A DNA stretch of 64,000 nt from Apodospora peruviana (lineage: Eukaryota; Ascomycota; Sordariomycetes; Sordariales; Lasiosphaeriaceae). The DNA lies in the NCBI GenBank assembly GCA_033439685.1, contig JAUEDM010000004.1, positions 1,364,001 through 1,428,000 on the forward strand, given 5' to 3'. The translations under genes and the position numbers were made by a program. Positions 24,291-36,104 of the stretch are shown one piece after another. A model generated the notes under the pieces. That model saw only the letters and a program-made list of their open reading frames with translations, did no database searches and was not told the origin of the DNA. The stretch's first letter is position 1. Each line of letters starts with the position of its first letter.

Positions 24291-25147
24291 GGCGGGCGGG
24301 GCGAAGAACCTCCTGGCTGAGGCACCAGAGACCTGGCAATGCCTGGGCCGGGTGTGCGCAGATATGGGGAGATAACGGCTTGTGGAGGTCAATGGGACAC
24401 AACCCAACAGGAGAACTTGAAAGGGCCGGAGCAATCACAACGTGTAGGCTGGAGGACTCAAAGGAGATCCATGGATTGGTTGGGTTGGCAGCACTCCATT
24501 GGGCAGATAGCTCCTGCCAGTAGCGGTCTGTTCAGTGTTTCGCGTGCGCCGCTGCCGTCACTTTTTCTTACTGTATAAGCCACCTCCGATTTATCGAATT
24601 ATCGCGGGTGACGTAATTTTGTTGCGAGTTCAGATTAGAGCCGCAAAAGGTACAACCGGACTGTAATCCGTATGGTATTCCGTATTGCGTGTACCTTACC
24701 GTCATGGCCTGAATCCGGAGTGGCTATCAGCACGCGACTCCGCGTCAACAAAGTCCAGCAAGGTACCAGGTACGTGAGTACGTGGCACCCCTGCCAGTGC
24801 ACTGACTGCCCGAACAGTAACCCCAGTCAGGTATTAACCCGTACAAACTCAACAAGAAAGGGCAGCCATCAAATTGCCCATATTTAGGTCTAGCCTGCAG
24901 GCGAAATCCGGAAACATATACAAGAAGTAATTTGGGCATGACAATACAGTAATAGGACCTCAATTCCGTCTCCACTGCTCCCGGTCCCAGATTCCCAACT
25001 CCGAGGTCGGGTCTTCAGTACGACATCGCTCAACCTTTGCTCAGCCTCGTCCGCTATATTACGCCGGTATAAGTACCTACCTTATTATGTGCATGGTCAT
25101 CACCACCGCAACCTCGTAGGCAGCGCGAGCCGCCCCAATATTCAGTC
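24291..25147. other. Divergent promoter region
   Basis: This 857-bp region lies between the head-to-head MMS1-like and TBC genes. ORFs overlapping 24300-24580 look like chance reading through the 5' leader. The word GGTACCAGGTACGTGAG at 24762-24778 is nearly repeated upstream of erg5 at 40178-40194. TACGGA/TCCGTA-type words also occur near 24666-24682. Confidence 0.5.
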
Positions 25148-26547
25148 ATGGAGTACCAGGACGAACCATTCCCAGCCCTCATTGAGAAGAGGGTCGATGG
25201 CGAACCCGATATATCTGCTCGAGAACGTGCTGTTCTCGAAGCGTGCAGACGGAAAAATCTAGGGGACTTAAGGATGCTCGCCGAGACGCCGGGTGGTTTC
25301 GTGACTGACCGTGTCCGTCAACGGGCATGTAAGTCCTCCCAGGGCCGTCAGACAACAGTCCTAGACAAGCTTACAATGAGCCGTCTTGACAGGGCCTGTG
25401 TTGCTGGGACTTCCAACAGACACTGAGGCTTCACTGGATGCCCCTACGTGGAAAGAGCTTCCTCGTCATAGGGACGAAGACCAAGTGAAGCTCGATGTCA
25501 ACCGGGCCTTCATCTACTACCCACAACGTAGGCTCTCCCAATGATTACCTACCTTAGTTATCATATGCACTCTTAATGTCCTTGCTCCCTTCCATCGCAT
25601 GTCTTTCCGCAACACTATATATATATATAGCATCTGTTCCACATCAACTAAGAAATCCCCTAGATCAAAATGACGCCGAGCTCGAGCGACAAAAAGACGA
25701 ACTCTCCTCCCTCATCCTAGAAGTCCTCCGGCGCTACCCCTATCTCTGCTACTTCCAAGGCTACCACGACATCTGCCAGGTCCTCCTACTAGTTCTCCCA
25801 CCAGTCCTCCGGGCTCCAGCCGTAGCCCGTCTCTCCGCCCTGCGCATCCGGGACTTCATGCTCCCCTCCTTAACACCCGCCATCTCCCAGCTCCGCCTGA
25901 TCCCCGACATCCTGCGCGCCGCAGATCCAGCCCTCTACCGCCACCTCTCCTCCACCGAGCCGTTCTTCGCCCTCTCGGGCACCCTGACCATGTACGCGCA
26001 CGACATCACCACCCTCGGCGAAATCTCCCGCCTGTTCGACGTGCTCCTGGCCCGCGAACCGGTCTTTAGCGTGTACATGTTCGCCGCTATCGTGCGCAGC
26101 CGCCGCGACGAGCTTTTCGACACACCCCGCGACGAACCCGAAATGCTCCACAGCATCCTGAGCAAGCTGCCTCGCCCCCTGGATCTGGAGTCTCTCATCG
26201 CCGCCGCCATGGCGCTGATCGACGCCCACCCGCCCGAGAAGCTGCAGTCTTGGCGGTCCATCTCGAAAGCGAGCGTGCTCAAGACGGCGCGCGACGCGGA
26301 TCGCTGCACGGCGCAGTCCATGGCTGATGGCGAGAGGTTCTTTCGCCGCCAGTTGCGGGAGCTGGCGTGGCTGGAACGCCAGGATAAGATCCTCGCCGAG
26401 CTGTGGCGGTATAGGCGACCTGCTGGGGCCGTAGGCATTGCGGTTCTGGTCGGCGTTGTGGCTGTCTTGCTCCGTCGCCCGGGTGCGGCCTGGGCAGGAG
26501 GCCCATTGGCCTATGTGTCGGCGCTGTTGGTCAGGTTGGGAAGGTAG
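25148..26547 (+). CDS. TBC-domain Rab GTPase-activating protein, membrane anchored (TBC1D20/Gyp10 type)
   Basis: TBC proteins stimulate GTP hydrolysis by Rab GTPases. Exons are 25148-25328, 25393-25527 and 25664-26547, giving 399 residues. The arginine-finger motif appears as KLDVNRAF, and the glutamine finger as YFQGYHDICQ, so both catalytic residues are present. FALSGTLTMYAHDI and DVLLAREPVFSVYMF follow as in TBC motifs B and C. The C-terminus has one or two hydrophobic stretches (GAVGIAVLVGVVAVLL and a segment ending in LLVRLGR) that would tether it to a membrane, as in TBC1D20, which acts on Rab1 in the early secretory pathway. The second intron contains an AT dinucleotide repeat at about 25615-25629. 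The Rab1 target is inferred from family only. Confidence 0.9.
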
Positions 26548-26983
26548 GGCTCTAAACCTGACTCGGAATGCTCAAGGCTCTACGTTCCGGAACTCGACGT
26601 AGAATGATAGAAGTTGGCAATGTTTTGGGGGCGTTTTGGGGATGTATCAAAAGGGAAAGATGGCGATTTGAGATTAACGTTGATAAGCGGAAATTGCTCG
26701 GGAAATGTCATTATTACTTATTTCTATTCTAGCCGGCTTAGCATGACCAAGGTCTATTCTGACTCTCATTGGTGAAGATACCTAAGGTACATACCTACAG
26801 TGTTGGGTACAGACAGTTTCAGAGCGCCCGACGTAAAACATACTTCTCTATCCTAACCAAAAGTACCTGTCTATCGGTATCATAACACATCCCTTTGTCA
26901 CATAATTTAAGCATTGAACTCGCAACTGTAAAGAACGGGGGCGAGGATGGTATCATTCGATGATACTTCAACACCAAACCCAC
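26548..26983. other. Convergent 3' spacer
   Basis: This region lies between the tail-to-tail TBC and Vps52 genes and presumably holds both 3' UTRs. It includes a TACCTAAGGTA palindrome at 26779-26789. No ORF is supported. Confidence 0.5.
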
Positions 26984-29102
26984 TCATGCAGCGTCTTGAA
27001 ACGACGCCTTCAGTGCCTCAAAGTGCGCCTGCTGCTCGTCCGCCAGTTTCCCCGAGACATCGCTAATAATCGTCAGCATCAAGCTATAATTATTATACAG
27101 GAACCGTTCCCTCTTCCTTATATCCGCACCATTGAACGAGACGGTGCTGATCCTGGTCAGAAACACCTGAATCTCGTTCCTCAGCCTGCGCAGACTGGCC
27201 ACGACGGGCTCGTCATCGCCAGCCTCGGCGCTGAGCGCCAGGATCCCGTGAAGGAGCTGGCCAAACCGCTGGGTGACGACATGCGGAGCGGCCGAGGCAG
27301 TCTTTGACGACGCGGCGCGGGCAGTCAACGCCTTGACCGACTCGCAATGCGCATCCATGACGACCTGCAGGCGCGGCCAGAGGACCATCGCCGTTCCGTT
27401 GATGTAGCTGTCAACCGCCGGAACGCGACGGCGCTGGAGCTCGAAAGCAAAGTGCTGGTTCAGACGAACGCAAAGCAAGAGGCCGAGCCCGTCGAACGTG
27501 TCGGCCACGAGCTGCTTGGTGAGCGCTTGACCGATGGTGAAGGTTGGCTCAAAGATGTAGTTGAAGTGGCGTGATATGAGAGAGAAGGAGAGCGCCGGGC
27601 TAAAAAATGCAGCGAGAAAGGTGTATTCTGCTGTTGCGTTGTCGATGAGTGCTAGGTTAAAGTTGCGGAACGGGGCCTCCAGGTAGTGCGTCGATTGGTC
27701 TTCCTCGGCGAGATAAGAGGACAGGGCAGTTTGGTTATGTGTGCGGAGGACTTCTATCCTCCTCCCCAGGTTGAAAGCATCGTGAGGGGCACCAGCAAGC
27801 TTAGAGCCCGACAGGACGGTGGTTCTCCTTGAGACGTCTTCGTGGCCGAGAACATCGTTCTTGTCGAGGACGTGGAGTTTGATCTTCTCGAGAGCTTTTT
27901 CATACCGGGTAAATTGGTTCAGGTAGTACCACCGCATTGTATTCATATAAGCAAGACATATCTCCCCAGCAAGTACTGGTTGGTGGCGTTGCAGGAAGGA
28001 GAAAAGATCCTTGAATTTTAGGAAGTTCTGCTGTTGGATGATTTGAGCGTTAATGTGAGGTGATCGCAATGCCTTAATTTGAGCGACCAAAAAGTCTCTT
28101 ATTCTCTCGACAGCCTGGGTTTCCGGTCAGCGAATGATCTGCAGGAGAGGGAAGACACTTTTTACCTACCTTGAGTGTCAATTTCTCTAGGAGAGGCCCA
28201 ACGTCGGCTAGTGCTTTGCATTGGACATGATTTGAGGTCTTCTTATGGGCCATAGCTCTCCTGTCCACCTCGGCTAGCACCTTAACCCATCCCTCATCTA
28301 TGTGCCCTTCTGATATCTTGGATACGACAAGAGGAGACACGCTGAGCTCCTCCACGACAGGCCCCAGCCCCCGCTCGACCGCCTTTCTGTTTTCTAGCCT
28401 GACATTCATAGCAGTCGACCTGGCCTGAAGACTTTCAATATCGGCGGAAACAGCAGCTAAGTCGTTCCGAAAGCTCGTGAGGTTCGACTCGACAGAGGAC
28501 AGGATATCGTCGCACGCGCGAATGGACCGATGTAAGTCCTCGAACTTGGCTTTGTCTCGCTCATCTACGTGGCACTATGAGTATGGCAGAAACGCACAAG
28601 ACGAGGGTCGGAACAGCTTACAATCTTGGACTGTTTGTGGTCTATACGTAGGACTTGCATCTACTGCAGCACCTTTGCCAGCTAGCTCTCGCAGACTGAG
28701 ACCAGTAAAGTCGAAATCAAAGTCCAAGTCCTCATCTGTAATAGGCCCCTCGTTTCCGGGTCCAGAAGATGTCCTGCCCGAGAGTGTGCCGGGAAGGTCC
28801 CCTAGAATCTCGCCAAGAACCTCCTTGGGGTCCAGCGCGTAGTCCGTACTAGCGGACTGCTTCAGGGATGAGCCGTTCGCGCGTTTCGATGAGTTAAGAA
28901 GCGAGGAGGAGGAGTCGTTCGATACAAGCGATAGGTTCGACCCTCTCGGTGTGTTCCCGGGCCGTTGCGATGTCAGATACGGGCCCGGTCCCCCCGGACC
29001 GCGGCTCGATGTGCGGCGAGGGAGCGGCGATATGGGACGGTTGTTGGATTGCGACAACGATGCGCTCCCAGGATGCTGGCCGGCAAGTCGATCGAGCCAC
29101 AT
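26984..29102 (-). CDS. vps52: Vps52, subunit of the GARP tethering complex
   Basis: Vps52 is part of the GARP complex (Vps51-54), which tethers endosome-derived vesicles at the trans-Golgi network. Exons in transcript order are 29102-28622, 28564-28170 and 28114-26984, giving 668 residues, close to yeast Vps52 length. The first 150 residues are Ser/Gly/Pro-rich and probably disordered, ending in an acidic DEDLDFDFDF patch. A helical coiled-coil region follows (DYERDKAKFEDLHRSIRACDDILSSVESNL). The C-terminal Vps52/Sac2 domain contains RYEKALEKIKLHVLDKNDVLG and APFRNFNLALIDNATAEYTFL. All three junctions are GT-AG and in frame. The gene shares a divergent 1.2-kb spacer with eIF5A. Confidence 0.9.
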
Positions 29103-30285
29103 GGTGGATCAGGTAGTGACCGTTCAAAAAGGGAGCGCTTGCATGCTGATCAAGCATAAACAGGGCCCAATGCCGGTTTGCTCTCTCCTTCCGAAGCTCT
29201 GGCGATGTTGACACGATGTTATTAGAATCGGTAACTTCGGCTGACCTCGAATTTGTACTTCTAGGTAGGGACAGGGCGGCGCAGGTCGCACGTTACCGTA
29301 GGGTCCTTGCAGCTCTCTCACAGCTGGCTTGGCAGCAAGGCTGCGCTGCAGAACCTGGACGGACGGTACTTAGGCAGCTCATGATTGGTGAATCATGCAC
29401 GCCACCACTCTCGTGCGGGTTTGCGGGAGGTTGTCTGGAGCTTTGCCAGAACGGGTGTAGAGCCTTGGTTTCGATGCGGGGCAACCTGAAAGAGTTCCTT
29501 AGGAAGTGGATGGATGTTGAACCAAATCTGAAGGTACCTTTGGGACATTTTCTGTAAAGCATCGTCCGTGGGTAGCCACTGGCCTAACGGGCAAACTCGA
29601 AAAAAAAAAATCCGTCAAACAAAGGACCTGCTTAAAAGCACTAAGCCATCCGCAGACCCTCTAATACCTTTAATAAGCCTTGCGTGGCTATATGAACTAT
29701 CTTGGATTGGCCCAAACGAATGCTTGGGCTCTTACCAGGGAAACCTGACTCCGTTATAGGGCAGGATACCAACCTTACCACTCTTACCTACTGGCGCTGT
29801 GTAAACAAGGGTATGAGAAGTATCCAAATAGGGTACTGTATAATACAGATATGTTCAATTTGTTGCAAGCTGCGAGTGGCGTTTCGCTGAAAACAAAGTT
29901 CGAACCAGAAGCAAGGCGAAGGAACCATTTAATGATTAGCGACGGCTGTGATCCACCCGTGGCCCACGGTGGAACAGAAATACAATTTTCAATTTCAAGT
30001 GACCCGGCGAGGTCTCGCGACCAAAGTCACTGCGGCTGGTGGGAAGGAGGGGCTAGCTAACTTAACGATTGGCGGGGGGAGGCTGCTTTTTTCCTTCCCT
30101 CCCGACTCGACTCGCCCTCAAAACCGCAACCACAAATTTCTTCCAGAACCTGACTCCCCTCTCTGCTCATCCAACTGCATCTTCTCTCCCCTTTTGGTGC
30201 CTCTGATCGTCTTCTTGGTCGTTGCCACGAAGCCATCTTTCTTCTCACTCCGGTAGTCGAAGTATTTCTTTGCCAATCCTTCAAA
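29103..30285. other. Divergent promoter of vps52 and eIF5A
   Basis: An ORF of 113 codons at 29216-29557 has no recognisable content and is treated as chance. The last 200 bases before eIF5A are pyrimidine-rich, typical of highly expressed fungal translation genes. Confidence 0.5.
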
Positions 30286-31098
30286 ATGGCTGACGATGTA
30301 AGTTTCGAAGCCCTTGTGTCGTCTTTTGTTGTGCGCTTGGGTAAAAATCCCACCCCGCATCGCGCAAAGCCTCCACGATACACCACCAAGCGCACATGTT
30401 CTCGCGAGACCGACGATGCTGCGCTTTTGTTGTCTCCAGCCTTTTCTGGCCGCCTGTCATCATCGAGCTACCCATCCATCTCTATTCATCATTTATACTA
30501 ACCCCATCTCTCACAGCATGAGCACACCTTCGATTCTGCCGATGCCGGCGCTTCGACCACCTTCCCCATGCAGTGCTCTGCTCTGCGTAAGAACGGTCAC
30601 GTCGTGATTAAGGGCCGCCCTTGCAAGATCGTCGACATGTCGACCTCCAAGACCGGCAAGCACGGTCACGCCAAGGTCCATCTGGTCGCCATTGATATCT
30701 TCACCGGCAAGAAGTTGGAGGATCTGTGCCCTTCGACCCACAACATGGACGTCCCGGTCGTCAAGCGCCACGAATACCAGCTTGTGTGTATTCCGTCTAT
30801 CTCCATCACACATATTTGAGATGCTAACGTGTCCTGCAGATTGACATCTCCGACGACGGATTCTTGAACCTCATCGATGATGAGGGCCGTGAGAAGAACG
30901 ATGTTCGCATGCCCGATGGTGAAGTCGGTGACAAGATCAACAAGCTCTTCAAGACCGAGGAGAAGGACACCAGTAAGTTATATTTCTACAACAAATCCGC
31001 TTGGTATGGCCGTTTCTGACTTTCTCGCTACAGACGTCACTGTCCAGACTGCCATGGGTGAGGAGGCAGCCATCGATGCCAAGGAGTCCCCCAAATAG
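30286..31098 (+). CDS. Translation factor eIF5A (hypusine-containing)
   Basis: eIF5A binds the ribosomal E site and relieves stalling at polyproline and other hard-to-translate stretches, and helps termination. Exons are 30286-30297, 30517-30783, 30840-30972 and 31034-31098, giving 158 residues, the family length. The hypusine loop STSKTGKHGHAKV is intact, with the modified lysine at position 52. The SH3-like N-domain runs from TFPMQCSALRKNG to the loop, and the OB-fold C-domain from RHEYQLIDISDDGFL. The first exon encodes only MADD. It is followed by a 219-nt intron, the longest clear intron in this window, with a tactaac branch site at 30496-30502. Early long introns in highly expressed fungal genes can hold regulatory sequence, but that is inference here. 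Confidence 0.97.
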
Positions 31099-32311
31099 AT
31101 AACTCGATTCTGGGGTAGTCTTAACGGGACACCGATCCTTGTTGCTGCGGTGCAGTCCTGCAAGTGGCTGTTGCGGAGCTGTTGGATCGGGGGGAAATCT
31201 GCTGTTGATGTTTCTTGGGCCAGGCCACCAACCGGGTCTCCAATGGTCACGGTCTAGTGATTCACTATCTGGACAATATTTTCTGCTGGGTATAGGACGC
31301 GCGTTCTCAAACACTCGCACGAACACATGTGTTTGTTTGTTTTTCTGGTCTCTGCACGCGTTGCTTCCATCATGACCTTGATCTTCCTGCTGGGGAATTG
31401 AGAAAACTGAGCACTCGCGAGGGGCACCGAATATGTCGGATAGAACTGAGGGTTTTCCCAAAACAATCTTTCAAACGTGTGATATCCTGTCCAGTCTTGA
31501 CCAGTTTGACGTTGTCACTAATGCCTATGCGATGTTGCCACCAGTTCCTGTTGGAACTGTTTCAATTAAGAACAAGAGCAATCGACGATCCACTAGCCAG
31601 ATCATCGTCAGGTATAGCATAGCAGAACGTCGTGTCGGTAAACGGGCATAGGGAGGAGTAACGAGAAAGTTGAAATGACCGATAAAGAATCTGTTGTGTT
31701 CAGGAGACAGCTAAAAGGCCAGGTATCGGTATCACAAAGGAACGTACAATTCTGCACGTCTCATTCTGGTACTCGGTACGACATCCGAAAGAGGATAATG
31801 TAGCTGTAGTTGGACAGCCACTTTAGCTTCAACTGTGAATTGGATCAAATGCTTGCCTGCAACCAATGGAATACCATGCAACCTTGATGAACACCACTAT
31901 ACTGACCATCGTTGGCGATGTTCAGCTGCTTCGATTGATCAGGTATTCACTTCTTCACGCCTGACCCGGTTTAAAATAGAGCCTTCTCTCAGGCCCATTT
32001 AGAGAACAAAAATAACATCGGAATTGTTACGAACCTGTAAAACGCCAGCAGGAAGCCTCTGACACCTTTGTCATTGAAGATTTAACTGCACCGAGTTGGG
32101 TGACAGTCATTATCGACCCCCTTTTTTTTTTCTCCCAAGCTGCCCTTTTCATCCCCCACCTCATTTGCCACAGAAACTCGCACGCACCAAGTTTCTGCAC
32201 GCCTAGTCTAGCAACTGAGAAGTTAGAGGTCACCTTCGAAACGATATAACGTATCAAGAAGCCGATTCTCGACGCATCGAATTTGCACAAGGATACATAT
32301 TATGTGTCAGC
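31099..32311. other. Spacer between eIF5A and rrn7
   Basis: This 1.2-kb spacer should contain the eIF5A 3' UTR and the rrn7 promoter. Short ORFs on both strands show no family features. A pyrimidine tract (ccccctttttttttttctccc) lies near 32116-32140, 170-200 bases upstream of rrn7. Nothing else is seen. Confidence 0.5.
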
Positions 32312-34260
32312 ATGGGGCCAAGGAGGCAGCTTCGTCCGTTTCCGCGTGGGGAGACTTGCGCCGACTGTAATGCGAGGCAGTATTATACAGAAAGCGGCCA
32401 AAGGTTTTGCAAGAACGGCCACCGGGTGGAGGTGAGTGAAACATATTTTATTTTGTCTCGTCAAGTTGACGGAGCCAGTTCGAGCCCGCTGACACTTCAA
32501 AACCAGGGTTACGTCCAACTCGACGGCGATGAAGAGGGCGACAACTTTGGCCAGGCGACAAGTGTCACCCGCAAGAAGAAAGAGGCCAAGGCGAAAAGGA
32601 CCAAGCAGCTCTCGGGTATCAGACTCAATTCGCTCTATCTAATCTGTCTGCAATTTGTACTGGGGAAACAGATCGCATGGCTGGTCAAGAATAAAGGTGT
32701 CAAGAGAGAGCTCGGGACTGTGTGTCGCGACCTCTGGGACTTGCGAATTCGCAAATTCGCCGGCGAGGGAGAGGACAGCAACAAGAAAAGGTATGCCTCT
32801 GGCGACCCTCAGTCCTCCGGGTCGCAGCCAAGTGGTTCAGACAGTAAGCTGGCCATGCACAGCTCGCAAACGGAAACTGGGGTCTCCAGCGATGAGGGCA
32901 GCGGTACTTCCAGCGGCAAAAGAAGACGGGCGAGGATGGTTGAGGACTGGTCAAGCAAGAATTGGACGCTTCCTGGACCCGTGGACACGCTTGCTGTGCT
33001 CTACCTGGGCTGCCTGCTGCGCAGAGAAGAAGTCAGCGTTGGGGATATATTCAGATGGGCCAAGAGCAACCAGCTTCCCTATCTCGGAGCTGTGAGTTTC
33101 TTTTCTTTCTGGCTTTGTTTCTCTCAATGAGATAGCTTTTGCTGATATTCTTTTTCTTTCTAGATTGACTTGTTGCCAACTGAGCTCCGCGAACGGTTAG
33201 GTGACTGGGCCCATAGGTCATTGCTCACAAGATCCGCCACATTCGAAGGGAGCGAGCTTCACAGGGCGCTCATGACTCTGCTATTAGGTTACCAGAAAAA
33301 TTACGACGTGGTGTTTCCGAAGATACCTGTTGCTCGATCGCTGCTTCGCTATGTCAAGGAGCTGGCACTACCACGTACGTTGACCACCCCGGATTTCGCC
33401 TACGGTTGACACACCTAACTGGCTTAATTCAACGTCTAGTTCACGTTCACAAGGAAGCACAGGAGCTCTGTTCCAGGCTCAATCTGGAATTCTCATTCCC
33501 GACAAGGAAGAGCCAACAAAACAAGGGGCTTGCAATACCGACTACCACGAAACACACGCTCCTCGATATCCCGGATACATTACTGGCAGCGTCGGTTGTG
33601 CTGGTAACCAAGTACATGTACCCATTTGACAACACTGGAGGTTTTCCCCCGGAAGCAGAAGATGGCTTGACCCTCAAGATGGACTGGGCGGCGTGGGAAG
33701 CCGAGTTCACCGAGCCGACTAGCAAGGCTGCTCTCAGCCGTCTAAAATTCGGGAGCCTAGGCCCAGAAAAGATTTGGTCCATCAGCAAAACCGAGGTTCA
33801 CGAATACCTAAATCGGTACCAAGAAACGCGAATTCAACCATCGGATCGAGATGAACATCACGAGCCGTCGAGCAAGATCGAGCAGCTTTTCCCTGTCGTC
33901 AAAGATACGCGGCGGCAGACGCTGCAAATTGAGCCTCCGACTACCCAGGCATTATCAAAGGAGCAAGCTGCGGGGCGGATGAGCAGAGTCCAGCGAGTTG
34001 TTGTCGCACACGGTGGCGGCGGGGATAATAAGCCCAACAAGGGGGTCGGCTCGTTCCACCAGGTCTTCAGGTCTGTCGACGACCTTAACGGGCCGGCGAA
34101 GCGGTTTTACGAGAAGGTGGTCGAGATATCGGGGCTTTCGATTCACGACCTGGTTCACGCGGTGTTCAGGCTCGAGCAGATGTTTCTTAAGCAGCAGGCG
34201 AAGGAACAGAGGGAACAGCGGGAGGGATTGTATGATTTGGGTTCTGAAGGGTTGGATTAA
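32312..34260 (+). CDS. rrn7: RNA polymerase I core factor subunit Rrn7 (TAF1B-like)
   Basis: Rrn7/TAF1B is a TFIIB-like subunit of the core factor that recruits RNA polymerase I to rDNA promoters in the nucleolus. Exons are 32312-32431, 32507-33091, 33164-33374 and 33440-34260, giving 578 residues. An N-terminal zinc ribbon is visible: CADC, then FCKNGH about 17 residues later. The cyclin-like region follows with LYLICLQFVLGKQIAWLVKNKG and PGPVDTLAVLYLGCLLRREEVSVGDIFRWAKS. A second fold contains TLLDIPDTLLAASVVLVTKYMYPFD. The first intron (75 nt) is a multiple of three and has no stop codon. I removed it because it starts gtgagt, has a gctgac branch site, and its loss joins GHRVE to GYVQLDGDE as in the family. 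Confidence 0.88.
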
Positions 34261-34828
34261 GGGCAAGGGGCATCTCGGCGGGCCTGTAAAGATGACGTAG
34301 CCGACGAAACCTGGTTGCTACTGATGTCCTAGGTATGGTTATATTTCCATGTCGGAACCAACGTTGATGGAAATGCGCATTGATACCCATCAATTGTTCC
34401 AGCTCGAAAAGAGGATCTTTGAAGTTATCTCAGTGGCCCACGGTCCCACAAATTACCGTAATTGGATGCTACCCCGTAGTGTGCACTGACAATGAGTGAA
34501 ACACGTGACCTAGAGCAAGTGTCGCTCAAGCCACAAATGGGGTGTGGCTCCATCGCATGGAAGCGATACGTAAGGCTGTCCACGTACCGCAGCTTGTTGC
34601 GAACCAGCTGTCACGAGCTCGCTCCAGACCCAACACCAGAGCTTCGAACAAACACCAACGATCCCACACCCACGCTCTCTTTAAACGTCACCAGCATCAC
34701 TTCACCCCGCAGCGCGGTCTGGAACTCATATCGAAGCAGATCTGAATTAGAAAACTCGTATTCCTAGTCGTGACGGGAACCGAAGCAGCTAGCACCAGAT
34801 TTCAAAGGACAGACAAACGAAAAAGAAG
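34261..34828. other. Spacer upstream of the Yip1-family gene
   Basis: This 568-bp spacer holds a CACGTGAC E-box-like site at 34502-34509 in the presumed promoter of the Yip1-family gene. The 91-codon ORF overlapping 34492-34767 has no recognisable content. Confidence 0.5.
34502..34509. promoter_or_regulatory. CACGTGAC E-box-like site
   Basis: CACGTGAC matches the Cbf1/bHLH-type core CACGTG. It lies about 320 bp upstream of the Yip1-family start codon. The same octamer occurs at 63803-63810, and CACGTGA cores occur near 41370 and 57532, all in spacers. The motif is seen; function is inferred. Confidence 0.3.
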
Positions 34829-35900
34829 ATGTCAAGGTCCGGCTACGACGCGGTCGTGGACGTGGACGACGAGGTCAGTATCGCTTGGTTGGACCAACTC
34901 AACTCTACAGCTGGGTTAATTACCAGCTTTGCTTGCAAACAATAGCTGACGAATTTTCGGAAACAACAGGGCGACCTCGGCCACACCGACCTACAAGAGG
35001 AGGGCCTCGAATTCCACAACTCCAACTTTTCAGAAACCACTCCCGCGCTTGGCCGCAAAGGCACCCCAGGCGCCGGTAGGCCCGGTGGCGCATCATCATC
35101 CTCGGGTCTACCCCTGCCGGCGACGGCATCGACCTCGGGCAAGCGCTTCCTCTGGACACTGTCGTACTACGCGCAGTTCTTCGACGTCGACACCTCGAGC
35201 GTGCTCTCGCGCTGCTGGTCGGCGCTGTATCCGCGCGCCAACTTCCTTGACGTGTTGGAGGGCAATCCGGACCTGTACGGGCCCTTCTGGATTGCCACCA
35301 CCGTGGTGCTGATCCTGTTTCTGGGCGGTACCATCAGCGATTACCTCGCGGCGACGGGCAAAGAGGCGTTCGCTTATGATTTTAGGCTGCTGAGCGGTAA
35401 GCTAGCTGCTCTCTTTCTCGCTCTCTTCTTTGAGAGACTCATATACGGGCTGTTACCATATGACATTAAGCTAATTTTACACACAAGGCGCCGCCGGACT
35501 CATCTACGGTTACACCTTCGTTATCCCGGTGATACTGTACCTCGCCCTCCGATACTTTGGCTCCGAGAGCGCCAACCTGCTCGAGTGCTGGGCTCTGTAC
35601 GGCTACGCGAACCTCATATGGATTCCCGTGGCGCTGATCAGCTGGTCACCCATCGCCATCCTCAACTGGACCTTTGTGGCCGTCGGGTTCGGCGCCTCCG
35701 CATTCTTCCTCCTGCGTAATCTGTACCCGGTGCTGAGCGCGACGGACCGGCAGACGAGCAAGGTCCTGTTGATCATCGTGTTGGGCCTACACTTTGGGTT
35801 GTCGATAGCCATCAAGGTCTTGTTCTTTGCGCATGGGAGCCCGCTGGTGGATGGCGGCAAGGACGGGGGTGCCGACAAGACACCACCGCAAATGTTCTAG
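34829..35900 (+). CDS. Yip1-family Golgi membrane protein
   Basis: Yip1/YIPF proteins are five-span Golgi and ER membrane proteins that bind Rab GTPases in vesicle traffic. Exons are 34829-34873, 34970-35396 and 35488-35900, giving 294 residues. The N-terminal 100 residues are hydrophilic and Gly/Ser/Pro-rich. They are followed by LWTLSYYAQFFDVDTSSVLSR, a typical family entry segment. The membrane part shows DLYGPFWIATTVVLILFLG, AAGLIYGYTFVIPVILYLALRYFG and a further three hydrophobic segments ending in VLLIIVLGLHFGLSIAIKVLFF. It is most like the YIPF1/YIPF2 branch by its general layout. The exact paralogue is not decided. The first exon contributes only 15 residues, and all junctions are GT-AG. 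Confidence 0.88.
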
Positions 35901-36104
35901 GCGTTGTGGGCAGGTCTGTGGTGGAAGAAGGAGCCAAGGTTTTAGCACGGCGGCGTTTTAGGTGGCTTTAATATTGTTTTTTTTCCTATACCGGTGGTTA
36001 TATGTGTATCAACACTGCAAACTTGTATTGTTTTGGAATCTGGACCCGGAAGTCATCTTGAAGCAGCCGTCCGTTCTCATGATTTAATGACTACCACCTG
36101 CTGA

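Noticed and set aside
29216..29557. 113-codon plus-strand ORF between vps52 and eIF5A
   Set aside because: It has no recognisable domain and lies in a divergent promoter, with no intron signals linking it to other exons.
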